Below, piece by piece: positions 53,964 through 63,157 of a stretch of 64,000 nt of DNA. Where the stretch lies: NCBI GenBank assembly GCA_963751615.1, contig CAVVVG010000005.1, positions 62,001 through 126,000 on the forward strand, read 5' to 3'. Position 1 is the stretch's first letter, and the number at the start of each line of letters is the position of its first letter. Source of the stretch: Palsa-892 sp963751615 (GTDB lineage Bacteria > Pseudomonadota > Alphaproteobacteria > Rhizobiales > Xanthobacteraceae). The position numbers were made by a program, and so were the translations under genes. The notes beneath the pieces are model-generated. The model did not search any database. It was not told where the DNA came from and was given only the letters and a program-made list of their open reading frames with translations.

Positions 53964-54563
53964 TTAGCCCGGCCGTACCATCGTAAAGGTTTTGTCGAGC
54001 ACGGAATATTCATGGTAGCCGCAACGTGCGATCGGTTTCATGGCGGCGGTGTCGAGCAAGCCCTCCTTGATGAAACGCTCGTCGATGTGAATTCCGACGA
54101 CCTGACCAAAAACGACGTGCCGATCGAGCTGATTGCCGGCCACGTCGTGAAGCGAAATAATCTGTACGACCTTGCATTCCATCGCGCACGGCGCATCCGC
54201 AACACGTGGCGGCTTTACCAGTTTCGATGGCGCAGCTTTGAGTCCCGCCACTTCCATCTCGTTTACACCGCGCGGAAGAGTAGCTGAGGACTTGTTCATC
54301 GCGTCGCGCAGATCCCAAGTGGCGAGATTGCAAACAAATTCTTTTGTCTCCGCGATGTTGGCAACCGTATCCTTGAAGCCCTCGCTCGAAAACATCACCA
54401 TGGGAGGATAAGATGAGACGCCGTTGAAATAGGAGTAAGGGGCAAGATTAATTTCGCCGTTCGCGCTCGCCGAGCTGATCCATCCGATCGGGCGCGGAGC
54501 AACAATCGCCTTGAACGGATCGTGCGGCAGACCGTGATTTCTCTTCGCGGGTTCGTAAAACAT
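53964..54563 (-). CDS. Flavin reductase family protein
   Basis: A 199-residue FMN-binding split-barrel protein. The FMN-binding stretch APRPIGWISSASANGEINLA and PYSYFNGVSSYPPMVMFSS are characteristic of this flavin reductase-like family, which supplies reduced flavin or acts as an independent oxidoreductase. It is the middle gene of a three-gene unit: the nitroreductase stop lies seven bases upstream and the CoA-ester lyase start one base downstream. Confidence 0.88.
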   Translation of the reverse strand: MFYEPAKRNHGLPHDPFKAIVAPRPIGWISSASANGEINLAPYSYFNGVSSYPPMVMFSSEGFKDTVANIAETKEFVCNLATWDLRDAMNKSSATLPRGVNEMEVAGLKAAPSKLVKPPRVADAPCAMECKVVQIISLHDVAGNQLDRHVVFGQVVGIHIDERFIKEGLLDTAAMKPIARCGYHEYSVLDKTFTMVRPG

Positions 54564-54570
54564 GATACTC

Positions 54571-55134
54571 CTAGATATAAGTGACGATGTCTTTGAGAGC
54601 GGGCCGTGGACGTTCTTCCTGCATGGCTTTTATGCTTCCGATATGGACGTAACCGGCAACGCGCTCATCAACGTTAACGCCGATCAAATCGAGTGCAGGC
54701 CGTTCATATGCGGCCCATCCCGAAACCCAATTTGCGCCATAACCGAGCGCGTGGGCGGCAATCACAAGATTCATACAAGCGGCGCCTGCTGATAGAACCT
54801 GCTCCCATTCGGGAATTCTTGCGTGCGGGCGGGCGCGCGAGATAACAGCGACGATGACCGGACAATTCAAAAATCGCTGCGGCTCTTTTCGAATCTGATC
54901 CTCAGTCGCTTCCGGATGAGATGCACGAAAAACAGGGATCAAGGCTTCCGCGATTTGTTTTTTCTTGTCGCCCTGCATAACCAAAAAACGCCAGGGCACA
55001 AGCTTACCGTGATCTGGCACGCGCGCCGCGACGGTTAAAAGCGTCTCAAGCTCGACGGAATTAGGGCCCGGCTCCGTAAGATCGCGAATCCGCGGGGATC
55101 GTCGTGTTTTCAGAAGTTCAAGGGCGCTAAGCAT
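54571..55134 (-). CDS. Nitroreductase family protein
   Basis: A 187-residue FMN-dependent oxidoreductase. N-terminal LLKTRRSPRIRDLTEPGP with the FMN-binding Arg, VPDHGKLVPWRFLVMQG, and ACMNLVIAAHALGYGANWVSG are typical. Family members reduce nitro groups, quinones or flavins with NAD(P)H. First gene of the operon with flavin reductase and CoA-ester lyase. The start at 55134 fits the family N-terminus; the longer frame to 55233 adds an unrelated leader. Confidence 0.87.
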   Translation of the reverse strand: MLSALELLKTRRSPRIRDLTEPGPNSVELETLLTVAARVPDHGKLVPWRFLVMQGDKKKQIAEALIPVFRASHPEATEDQIRKEPQRFLNCPVIVAVISRARPHARIPEWEQVLSAGAACMNLVIAAHALGYGANWVSGWAAYERPALDLIGVNVDERVAGYVHIGSIKAMQEERPRPALKDIVTYI

Positions 55135-55248
55135 GGGGTCGTTCGCGCCTCGCGTAGCATGCCACGGCCGTCCGGGCCAACAGAAGTGGGGGCTATTGGG
55201 GCCCAGAGAGGAACGGCCTTGCATTCGCCCCAAGGCCAGTAGAAAAAC

Positions 55249-56397
55249 ATGGCGATGGCGCGCGTTACCCCCCTACCTAGATCAGCGCATCGCCGCGTTG
55301 CCTTCGGGCTTTGCGCGATTCTGTGGATCCTTGCCTCATCGAATGCATTTGCACAAATTGGCTTCACGGGTGGGGCGTCAACCTTTTCGCCACCACCCAC
55401 GCCTCCTTCGAACCCCGTGCCACCAGCCGATGTACCTCTTGTGACCCCGCCGCCTGGTGCGGCTACCACTGTGACTCCCGCACCAACGATTGCAACGCCT
55501 TCGGCGCCGCTGCAAATCACACCGCCACAACCCAAACAAGCCGCTCCCGCTTCACAATCGCCCGGACCGCGTGATCCACACGCCTATATGCCGACCGTAC
55601 CACCCGGAAAAATTCCTCTCGCTGTTTCCGCGCGCTTTTCGCCGGATGGCCCATTCATTCAGCGTACCGTGAACTGGCGCGTATTCTCCGAAAAGACGGA
55701 AATGGGCGCTTCACCACCGATGGTCGCTGAGGCGCAGGACGCCTTCCCCGTGTTCGCGCTGCCAGCTGGCAATTATATCATTCATGTGTCCTCGGGACTT
55801 GCGAGCGCCACGAAGCGGATCCAGCTTACCACCGAGCCGAAGAAGGAGACTCTTGTTCTCCCGGTTGGTGGCTTACGCGTACAGGGTCGCGTCGGCGATC
55901 AGCAAATTCCTCCCGCACGCTTGCGGTTTGACGTATTCGAGGGGAGTTTCCTGCAACGTGGTGCCGCATCCCGCACGCGTGCGAAATACACTGACCGGCC
56001 GCCCGTCCTCCGGAACGCGAGCGGCGGTGATCTCGTTCTACTTCCTGTCGGGACCTATTACGTGCAATCGACCTACGGGGAAGGCAATGCCCAAATCCAG
56101 GCCGATGTCCGCATTGAGCCGGGCCGTCTCACCGACGCAACTGTTCATCATCGCGCGGCACAGGTAACCCTGCGCCTCGTCAATGTGCCTGGCGGTGAGG
56201 CTATCGCTAACACAAAATGGTCGGTGCTTACGCCCGGTGGCGACGCCATTAGAGAGTCGATGATCGGCGCCTTCCCCACCGTCGTACTGGCCGAAGGGGA
56301 ATATGTCGCGATCGCACGATCAAGTGACAAGACATTCCAGCAAAATTTCAAGGTACAGACTGGAAAAGACCACGAGATCGAAGTGCTAACCCGTTAA
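55249..56397 (+). CDS. Secreted proline-rich protein of unknown function
   Basis: A 382-residue protein. Signal peptide ends SSNAFAQ; residues 40-125 are proline/threonine-rich and probably unstructured; residues 125-380 contain repeated beta-rich modules such as IHVSSGLASATKRIQL, VQGRVGDQQIPPARLRFDVF and LRLVNVPGGEAIANTKWSVL, which look like carboxypeptidase-regulatory or bacterial Ig-like folds. Probably periplasmic. Family function unknown. Divergent from the nitroreductase gene. Confidence 0.72.
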   Translation: MAMARVTPLPRSAHRRVAFGLCAILWILASSNAFAQIGFTGGASTFSPPPTPPSNPVPPADVPLVTPPPGAATTVTPAPTIATPSAPLQITPPQPKQAAPASQSPGPRDPHAYMPTVPPGKIPLAVSARFSPDGPFIQRTVNWRVFSEKTEMGASPPMVAEAQDAFPVFALPAGNYIIHVSSGLASATKRIQLTTEPKKETLVLPVGGLRVQGRVGDQQIPPARLRFDVFEGSFLQRGAASRTRAKYTDRPPVLRNASGGDLVLLPVGTYYVQSTYGEGNAQIQADVRIEPGRLTDATVHHRAAQVTLRLVNVPGGEAIANTKWSVLTPGGDAIRESMIGAFPTVVLAEGEYVAIARSSDKTFQQNFKVQTGKDHEIEVLTR

Positions 56398-56424
56398 GCG
56401 CCCGGTCGAATCAAAGTCCCGAGA

Positions 56425-56577
56425 CTAGTGCGTCTTCGGTCCGTCATTTTTGCAGGCGGACAATGTTTCTCCACCTTCAGCCTTGATCCAATCGCCACAA
56501 CGATCACAGGCGGAAAGCATCAAAGCCAGCGTACAGATATTTAACAGCTGCAGTACTTTTGAGGACGATCGTTTCAT
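56425..56577 (-). CDS. Short putative lipoprotein
   Basis: A 50-codon gene on the minus strand: MKRSSSKVLQLLN, a hydrophobic stretch NICTLALMLSAC whose end LSAC is a lipobox, then DRCGDWIKAEGGETLSACKN with further cysteines. It would be a lipoprotein of about 30 residues with one disulfide. An upstream in-frame ATG at 56598 would extend it by seven codons. It lies between the secreted-protein gene and thrS. Confidence 0.6.
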   Translation of the reverse strand: MKRSSSKVLQLLNICTLALMLSACDRCGDWIKAEGGETLSACKNDGPKTH

Positions 56578-56675
56578 GTCGTTGACAATACAGCACATCG
56601 TCCCGAGTTAACACTTAATTTTTGCATAAAAAATAGCTACCTCCGGAAAGAGCCTGTATTGTTTCCACAATGAAT

Positions 56676-58619
56676 TCAGATAAGGCCGTCGGTGCGTTTC
56701 ACATCCGGCGGAATCGCCTCGATTCTCAGCATCGCCAACGCGTCCTCCCACGCCATCGATTTCTGCTCCTGCGACCCGAGTCGCCGAATCGAAACCGTGC
56801 GTTCAGCCGCCTCTTTCTTGCCGACGACGAGCAGGACCGGGATTTTCGCGAGCGAATGTTCGCGTACCTTATAATTGATTTTCTCATTCTTCAGATCGAC
56901 TTCAAGGCGTAACCCCGACTGTTTTCCGGTTTGCACCAGATCCTGCGCATAGCTGTTGGCATCCGAAGTGATCGTGCACACCATTGCCTGCGTTGGAGAG
57001 AGCCAGAGCGGCAAGTATCCAGCGTAATGTTCGATCAGAATACCGATGAACCGTTCGAGCGATCCAAACATCGCACGGTGCAACATCACGGGTGTCGCCT
57101 TCTCGCCAGACGGAGCAATATAAAAAGCGCCAAGGCGTCCCGGCAAATTTAGATCAACTTGGATCGTTCCGCACTGCCAATCGCGGCCGATCGCGTCGCG
57201 TAAAACATATTCGAGTTTTGGACCATAAAAAGCACCTTCGCCCTTGTTGAGCGTCCACTGACGCCCGGATTTTTCCAACGCCTGTTTCAGCGCAGCTTCT
57301 GATTTATCCCACACAACATCGTGGCCAATCCGTTGTTCCGGACGATCGGAAAATTTAATTCGCACGTCGTCAAAGCCGAAATCGGAATAGATTGAGAGCA
57401 ACTGGTTGTTGATCTTGAGTGTCTCTTCCGCGATCTGCTCTTCAGTAATAAAAATATGCGCATCGTCTTGCGTGAAAGCGCGCACACGCAGAAGCCCGTG
57501 CAGTGCACCCGACGGCTCGAAACGATGCACTTTGCCGAACTCGGCAATTTTCAGTGGCAGATCACGATACGATTTTAGGCCGTTTTTGAAAATCTGCACA
57601 TGGCCCGGGCAATTCATCGGCTTGATAGTGTAGATACGTTCGTCATCATCACGCTTTTCAGTGAGGAAGAGCATTTCTCTATATTTTTCCATGTGGCCGG
57701 TCGTGACCCACAGCTGAGAATCCATGAGCTGCGGCGTGTTTACTTCGAGATAGCCCGCATCCATCTGGCGCCGGCGCAAATAGGTGGTGAGTGCCTCGAA
57801 CAACGTCCAACCATGCGCATGCCAAAACACAGCTCCCGGGGCCTCTTCCTGGAAATGATAGAGATCCATTTCGCGGCCAAGGCGGCGATGATCGCGCTTC
57901 TCGGCCTCTTCCAGCATGTGCAGGTATTGATCGAGTTGCTTCTGATCCGCCCACGCGGTGCCATAAACTCGCGTGAGCATTGGATTTCTTGCATCGCCGC
58001 GCCAATACGCACCCGCTACTTTCATCAGCTTGAAAGCGTTTCCAATCTTGCCGGTCGAGGTCATGTGAGGCCCACGGCAGAGGTCAAACCACTCGCCTTG
58101 TTTGTAAATCTTGATTGGTTCGCCGGCGGGAATTGCATCCACCAAGTCCACTTTGAAATGCTCGCCGCGGTCCGCGAACACTTGTTTGGTATCCTCGCGG
58201 GACCAGATTTCCCTTGTAAATGGCCGGTTCTTCGCAATGATTTCGTGCATTTTCTTCTCGATGGCCGGAAAATCCTCGGGCGTGAACGGCTGATTACGGA
58301 AGAAATCATAATAGAAGCCGTTTTCGATCACGGGTCCGATCGTTACCTGTGTCCCCGGCCATAGCGTTTGCACCGCTTCTGCGAGCACATGCGCACAATC
58401 ATGGCGGATCAATTCCAAAGCACGCGGATCCTCGCGCGATAGAAACTCGACCTTTGCGTCATGCTCGATTTTCTCGGATAAATCCTGGAGTACCCCATCA
58501 AGCGCCATCGCAACGGTGCGTTTGGCGAGTGAAGGCGAAATACCCTTCGCAATTTCCAATCCAGTTGTGCCGGGGGCAAACTGACGGCGTGCGCCATCGG
58601 GAAAAGTTACCGTGATCAT
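56676..58619 (-). CDS. thrS: Threonyl-tRNA synthetase
   Basis: A 647-residue class II synthetase. Residues 1-62 are the TGS domain (MITVTFPDGARRQFAPGTT), then the editing domain, with HDCAHVLAEAVQTLWPG, and the catalytic core with motif 2 HRFEPSGALHGLLRVRAFTQ and motif 3 GSLERFIGILIEHYAG. Zinc ligands are the Cys in NCPGH, the His in DDAHIF and the His in MLHRAMF. The anticodon-binding domain is at the C-terminus. Normal length. Possible leader control cannot be seen. Confidence 0.96.
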   Translation of the reverse strand: MITVTFPDGARRQFAPGTTGLEIAKGISPSLAKRTVAMALDGVLQDLSEKIEHDAKVEFLSREDPRALELIRHDCAHVLAEAVQTLWPGTQVTIGPVIENGFYYDFFRNQPFTPEDFPAIEKKMHEIIAKNRPFTREIWSREDTKQVFADRGEHFKVDLVDAIPAGEPIKIYKQGEWFDLCRGPHMTSTGKIGNAFKLMKVAGAYWRGDARNPMLTRVYGTAWADQKQLDQYLHMLEEAEKRDHRRLGREMDLYHFQEEAPGAVFWHAHGWTLFEALTTYLRRRQMDAGYLEVNTPQLMDSQLWVTTGHMEKYREMLFLTEKRDDDERIYTIKPMNCPGHVQIFKNGLKSYRDLPLKIAEFGKVHRFEPSGALHGLLRVRAFTQDDAHIFITEEQIAEETLKINNQLLSIYSDFGFDDVRIKFSDRPEQRIGHDVVWDKSEAALKQALEKSGRQWTLNKGEGAFYGPKLEYVLRDAIGRDWQCGTIQVDLNLPGRLGAFYIAPSGEKATPVMLHRAMFGSLERFIGILIEHYAGYLPLWLSPTQAMVCTITSDANSYAQDLVQTGKQSGLRLEVDLKNEKINYKVREHSLAKIPVLLVVGKKEAAERTVSIRRLGSQEQKSMAWEDALAMLRIEAIPPDVKRTDGLI

Positions 58620-58956
58620 TTATTCCTCTTTTGCTCACTCACTGCCAACGAACGCAGGTAAGCTGCCGATATTTATTTGGAATCGCGCAAATCCACCATT
58701 TCAGGTTCGACAAATTTTTACGCGCGCAATATCTTGTGGTCATCGCGGCGCACAAGCGGATTACAAAAATTCTTAAGCGTTCGCAATACCCCAAGAACGT
58801 CACATTCGACCCGAACGGTTGACACATTCGGAAACAATTCTTGCCAGACTAAATAACTAGAACCTGACCCGTCCAAACAAGAAGACGGAGCTGGCGTAAA
58901 CGGCGGGATTAAAACGGTCCTGGGTCGCGTAACGGGCCGTGAGACGGGAGAGGGTC
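58620..58956. other. Intergenic region, nothing recognised
   Basis: Divergent promoter region of thrS and the TAXI gene. No RNA element, repeat copy or small gene is evident. Confidence 0.4.
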
Positions 58957-60159
58957 ATGGTTCGAGGCTTGCGGGAGCCTCTGCGTGCGTCATCCGTGCG
59001 TCAGAGTGCATACATGTTCGCTGCGATATTGATCGCAGTTTGCCACTCACCAATTCACGCCAAATCGCAGGATTCCCGGCCAATCAAGACCGGAAATGAC
59101 CCAGGGGCGCTAGTGCGCCTTGGCGACCAAATCAATCAGAACACGATTTCGATCGTCTCCGGCAATCTGAATGCCACTTATCTTTCAATCGCTTACGACT
59201 TGTCAGCGGTTCTGGATGACGGCGACAATCTTCGAATCCTTCCTGTGATCGGCAAGGGCGGCGGCCAGAACATCCGCGATGTGCGGTTTCTCAAGGGAAT
59301 TGATCTGGGCATCACGCAATCGAACTTGCTGACCGCCTATCGTCGCTCAAACGAAATCGGCAACATCGACGATAAGGTCGTATACATCACCAAATTATAC
59401 AATGAGGAAATGCATGTCGTAGTGCGCGCTGACAGCGGCATCACCTCGCTTACAGAATTGAATGGACGAACCGTCAATTTCAGCGACGTCGGATCAGGTA
59501 CGCAGCTTTCCACACGCGATGTTTTCGAGCGCATCGGTGTAAAACCCAAGGAAGTGAATATGGGGCAGGCCGATGGCGCCGAAGCCCTAAAGCGCGGCGA
59601 AATCGATGCGACAATTTTAATCGCGGGAAAGCCTACAGGCTCGACGATCAAGTTAAAATCTTCCGATGGTTTTAAGATTTTGCCCGTCGCCTATGTCAAG
59701 CCATTGCAAAATGATTATCTGCCGGCCGTTCTTACTCATGAGGATTATCCAAACCTCATCAAGGAAGGCGAAGTGATCGACACGATCGCCGTCGGCGCCG
59801 TGTTGATTGCCTATAATTGGTCGCGCGATACGGATCGTTATCGCCGTATTGTACGGTTCATTGATGCCTTCTTTCCTCGTCTTGCAGAATTCCAGAAGCC
59901 ACCGCGCCATGTGAAGTGGCGCGAGACCAACCTCTCAGCAAGATTGCCGGGCTGGACACGGTTTGCGTACGCTGAAGATTGGCTGCAGAAAAATCGGCCG
60001 CAAGTCAGTACTGCCGGTAACGAACGCGCGCAGTTCAACGAATTTGTCTCGTCGCGTGGAGCCGGCGAAGCTCCTCTTGCGGCCGGCGGAAGCTTTGAGG
60101 AACGCGAACGGTTATTCCAGGAATTCGTCCGATGGAAACAGGCGCGCGAGCGCCGCTAG
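58957..60159 (+). CDS. TAXI family TRAP-type solute-binding protein
   Basis: A 400-residue periplasmic binding protein. Signal peptide MVRGLREPLRASSVRQSAY... is followed by NTISIVSGNLNATYLSIAYD, LRILPVIGKGGGQNIRDVRF and LNGRTVNFSDVGSGTQLST, typical of the TAXI family, which feeds TRAP transporters for organic acids. No TRAP membrane subunits are encoded next to it. The start at 58957 has GGAG six bases upstream; a GTG at 58939 is also possible. The two downstream genes follow on the same strand and may be co-transcribed. Confidence 0.83.
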   Translation: MVRGLREPLRASSVRQSAYMFAAILIAVCHSPIHAKSQDSRPIKTGNDPGALVRLGDQINQNTISIVSGNLNATYLSIAYDLSAVLDDGDNLRILPVIGKGGGQNIRDVRFLKGIDLGITQSNLLTAYRRSNEIGNIDDKVVYITKLYNEEMHVVVRADSGITSLTELNGRTVNFSDVGSGTQLSTRDVFERIGVKPKEVNMGQADGAEALKRGEIDATILIAGKPTGSTIKLKSSDGFKILPVAYVKPLQNDYLPAVLTHEDYPNLIKEGEVIDTIAVGAVLIAYNWSRDTDRYRRIVRFIDAFFPRLAEFQKPPRHVKWRETNLSARLPGWTRFAYAEDWLQKNRPQVSTAGNERAQFNEFVSSRGAGEAPLAAGGSFEERERLFQEFVRWKQARERR

Positions 60160-60227
60160 CAAAGGAAGAGCGTGCGATTTTCTTAAAAACGTAAGCCGAC
60201 AGAATGTTCGGCAGTGGGAGAGCGTTC

Positions 60228-60611
60228 ATGAGTACCCAGGAAAATGCTCCGCATTATGACGGCGATCAGCAAGCCGGCCCCCGGCAGCGTCCAGCCGAGC
60301 GAAAACTTTCGAAACCCACAGCGTCGCCATCCTTGGAACAACCACTTCCGGAATTCTTACAAGGTGCACGGCGGCGTTCTCCTGAATCAAACTCGCAGCC
60401 GCTTCCTCCGGTCAAGGAGCCAATACCGATCGCGGAAGGCGCGCCGATCGCCCCACAACAGGCGCCGGGTCTTTTGCCGGTCGAACTTGAAGAACTAGAG
60501 CGCGAAATCATGCGCACTAGAAGTCCGTCCGCGCCGCTCGCTAGCGCCGGAAAAGATGCCGCCACCACCATCGCGCCCGTCCCGTCCACAGGCACGCATC
60601 GTATCGGCTGA
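60228..60611 (+). CDS. Proline-rich hypothetical protein
   Basis: A 127-residue protein, mostly disordered and rich in Pro, Ala, Ser and Gln (LEQPLPEFLQGARRR, QPLPPVKEPIPIAEG), with an acidic helix LPVELEELEREIMRTRS. GGGAG lies eight bases before the start. It is followed after four bases by the Sel1/TPR-like membrane protein gene and may belong with it. No known family. Confidence 0.55.
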   Translation: MSTQENAPHYDGDQQAGPRQRPAERKLSKPTASPSLEQPLPEFLQGARRRSPESNSQPLPPVKEPIPIAEGAPIAPQQAPGLLPVELEELEREIMRTRSPSAPLASAGKDAATTIAPVPSTGTHRIG

Positions 60612-60615
60612 ACCG

Positions 60616-61449
60616 ATGTCTGGGCTCGTGTTGCGGTTGTCACTGGTTGCAGCCATCGTCGTGCTTGCCATACTCTTTTTTATCGGAAAAATCACACTGC
60701 CACCCAGCTGGAAATCGACAGCAATCGAGCCGTTGCTACGTCTTGGTTCCCTCGTTTCTCATACGGCACCGACGCCACCTGCGACACCGACGCCACCTGC
60801 TCCTAAACCGGCGCCCGCAGCGATTCCGCGTCTCGTGATCGAAACCGTGGATGCAGGTAACGAAGACGAGATTGGTCTCGGGGTGAAAATCCAGGGCCCC
60901 ATTGAAGGCGTCATAGCGATTGTGAGCGGTATCGCGGCGGGAACTACTTTGACACAAGGACGCCCGTGGGGAGAGACCGGCTGGTTCGTGCCGGCGGCCG
61001 AGTTGAATGCCACGAAGCTGCGCCCGCCCACCGGATTTTCCGGTGAAATGCAGTACACCGTCTCACTCAAAATGCCGGATGCAACAATCGCCGACCGTCA
61101 AACGCTTCGCCTGCAGTGGTCGGCCGCACCAACTGATCGCGATGCGAACGGCCTTCGCAAGCTTGAACCCGACGAGATCGCGACGCTTCTGAAGCGCGGT
61201 CAGGCATTATTCGAAACCGGTGACCTCGCTGGCGCGCGTTTGCTTCTCCAGCGCGCGGCAGAGGCTGGTGATCCGGTCGCAGCGATGGCGATGGCATCGA
61301 CATTTGATCCGGTTGTTCTGCAAGATTTAGGCGTCCGAGGCTTTCCAGCGGACGTGGGGAAGGCCCGTTACTGGTATCAGAAGGCCAGAGAATTCGGGTC
61401 GAAGGAAGCGCCAAAGCGGCTCGAGTCGCTGGCAAGTCAGGGCCGTTGA
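60616..61449 (+). CDS. Membrane-anchored Sel1/TPR-like protein
   Basis: A 277-residue protein with one N-terminal membrane helix (LRLSLVAAIVVLAILFFIG), a Pro/Ala/Thr linker with repeated PTPPATPTPPAP, a beta-rich central domain and a C-terminal helical repeat pair (LLKRGQALFETGDLAGARLL and ADVGKARYWYQKAREFGSKE) of the Sel1/TPR type. It likely sits in the periplasm facing away from the membrane and binds a partner protein. The ATG at 60616 is four bases after the previous stop; an upstream ATG at 60556 overlaps that gene. Confidence 0.65.
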   Translation: MSGLVLRLSLVAAIVVLAILFFIGKITLPPSWKSTAIEPLLRLGSLVSHTAPTPPATPTPPAPKPAPAAIPRLVIETVDAGNEDEIGLGVKIQGPIEGVIAIVSGIAAGTTLTQGRPWGETGWFVPAAELNATKLRPPTGFSGEMQYTVSLKMPDATIADRQTLRLQWSAAPTDRDANGLRKLEPDEIATLLKRGQALFETGDLAGARLLLQRAAEAGDPVAAMAMASTFDPVVLQDLGVRGFPADVGKARYWYQKAREFGSKEAPKRLESLASQGR

Positions 61450-61482
61450 AGCGCTCGGCGCGCCGGGGGCGGTGTACTAGTA

Positions 61483-61803
61483 TCAGCCTCCGGCGCGTCC
61501 GTTGACGCCTCGCCACCGACCATAGCGCCACGGAACATACCAGCGCGCGCTCCCCGGTAAATTTTCCGGAACAAGGTCGAGACCAGAGGTACCGAAAGAG
61601 TGGCAACGCAAGAGACGCGCTAAGGTCATCCACCCGCCTGCCCATAGGCCGAACCGCGCGATCGCTTCGTCCGAATATTCTGAACATGTCGGCAAATGCC
61701 GGCAGTGAAAACCGACTAGCGGCGAGAGCGTGTAGCGATAGATCTGGATTAACCCGCGCCCACACTGCCGGGGGAGTTGCACGATCGCGTCAAGCAACAT
61801 CAC
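61483..61803 (-). CDS. yidD: YidD membrane protein insertion factor
   Basis: A 106-residue protein with the conserved YidD core: LIQIYRYTLSPLVGFHCRHL followed by PTCSEYSDEAI with the Cys, and RLLRCH. YidD helps YidC-dependent insertion of inner-membrane proteins. Its start overlaps the stop of the NifU-like gene by four bases (ATGA), so the two are translationally coupled. The C-terminus is extended and Trp/Arg/Gly-rich. Confidence 0.9.
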   Translation of the reverse strand: MMLLDAIVQLPRQCGRGLIQIYRYTLSPLVGFHCRHLPTCSEYSDEAIARFGLWAGGWMTLARLLRCHSFGTSGLDLVPENLPGSARWYVPWRYGRWRGVNGRAGG

Positions 61804-62246
61804 TCCGCAGCCTGCTTACCCTTCCCCTCGATCTGGTCGAGAGCGTCTACGACTGCATCGAAAGTGAGCATGGTCGATGCATGGCGCGCATGGTAATTTC
61901 GTACCGGCTGTAAAACGGCCAACTCAGCCCACCGGCCGGCCGGCGGCGGGCCATTTTCCTTAAGCATTTTCTGCATTTCGGTACGGATCTGGCGCAGCTC
62001 ATCGGATGTCGAACCCACTACATGTCGGGCCATGATTGAGGATGACGCCTGACCCAAGGCACAAGCCCTCACTTCGTGGGCAAAATCATTGACTTTACCC
62101 GCCGTCAGCGACAGATCGATGGTGACTGTGGAACCGCATAGCTTTGAATGGGCCGTAGCCGATGCATCGGGATGGGCCAGGCGGCCAATTCTAGGTATAT
62201 TGCCTGCCAGTTCCAGAATCCGCTGATTATAGACCTCATCAAGCAT
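61800..62246 (-). CDS. NifU/IscU-like Fe-S scaffold protein, third Cys replaced
   Basis: A 148-residue protein of the IscU/SufU scaffold family. The first two cluster ligands are visible as SKLCGSTVTIDL and VRACALGQASSSIMA. At the position of the third, where ARxKCxxL is usual, the sequence is ARHASTMLTF, so that Cys is a Ser. The alphaproteobacterial branch encoded with yidD and folE may therefore be altered in cluster binding. It overlaps yidD by four bases and is divergent from folE. Confidence 0.8.
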   Translation of the reverse strand: MLDEVYNQRILELAGNIPRIGRLAHPDASATAHSKLCGSTVTIDLSLTAGKVNDFAHEVRACALGQASSSIMARHVVGSTSDELRQIRTEMQKMLKENGPPPAGRWAELAVLQPVRNYHARHASTMLTFDAVVDALDQIEGKGKQAAE

Positions 62247-62468
62247 GGTTTATTTTTTCTGGGGGCCTTTTCCGTCAATTGCAAGACACAATCGGGAATA
62301 AATATAGTAGCGGTTTGGTTAGGCAGTAAGGTGCTAATCCGGGAGGCGCCCTGACTGAGACCACGTATGCAGCCGCGGAACTTCTTGCGGTCGGCACGTT
62401 TCTTGTACTGAACACCGGTGACACTCCGGCGGACATCAGAAGCCGCCGGTCGAACGGGAGATTGTGTG

Positions 62469-63116
62469 ATGGATGCCGTCGTCAAGAGTTTTCCTCGCGA
62501 CGCTTTAAAGATCGAGGCCAAAAAGCTGGGGCCGGTCGAACGCCCCACGCGGGAGCAGGCAGAAGCCGCGGCCAGAACGCTGATCGAATGGATCGGCGAT
62601 AACCCGAACCGCGAAGGTTTGATCGATACACCGCGGCGTCTCATTAAAGCCTTCGAGGATGTTTTCAGCGGCTATCGTGAAAATCCAGAAGATGTTCTTG
62701 ACCGTACCTTCGGCGAGATTGGGAACTTCGATGACCTGGTCGTCGTCCGGCAGATTCCGTTCTACTCGTACTGTGAACATCACATGTTCCCGATGATCGG
62801 CCATGCGCATGTCGCCTACTTCCCGATCGAGCGCGTTGTTGGCCTCTCCAAGATAGCGCGCGTCATCGACATGTATGCGCGCCGTTTACAGACCCAGGAA
62901 CACCTCACCTCGCAGGTCTTGTCCGCGATTGACGAGAACCTTAAGCCGCGCGGCGTAGCTGTGATGATCGAGGCCGAGCATATGTGCATGGCGATGCGTG
63001 GTGTGCAGAAGCAGGGTGTATCGACGGTGACAACCCAATTCAGCGGCTGCTTCCGAAACGATCCGGAGGAGCAAGTGCGCTTCTTTAAGCTCGTTCGCGA
63101 TCCTCGTTCTTATTGA
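62469..63116 (+). CDS. folE: GTP cyclohydrolase I
   Basis: A 215-residue enzyme catalysing the first step of tetrahydrofolate and queuosine-type pterin synthesis. Core motifs: PNREGLIDTPRRLIKAFED, IPFYSYCEHHMFPMIGHAHV with zinc-binding Cys and His, and EAEHMCMAMRGVQKQG with the second Cys. The start at 62469 gives the normal length. hisI follows on the same strand. Confidence 0.95.
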   Translation: MDAVVKSFPRDALKIEAKKLGPVERPTREQAEAAARTLIEWIGDNPNREGLIDTPRRLIKAFEDVFSGYRENPEDVLDRTFGEIGNFDDLVVVRQIPFYSYCEHHMFPMIGHAHVAYFPIERVVGLSKIARVIDMYARRLQTQEHLTSQVLSAIDENLKPRGVAVMIEAEHMCMAMRGVQKQGVSTVTTQFSGCFRNDPEEQVRFFKLVRDPRSY

Positions 63117-63157
63117 GGTTTTGCGAATACCTTTCGCCACGTTGCACTGAAGGCTAT

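Noticed and set aside
57600..58364. Open frame antisense to thrS
   Set aside because: thrS is a certain gene; no features support the other strand.
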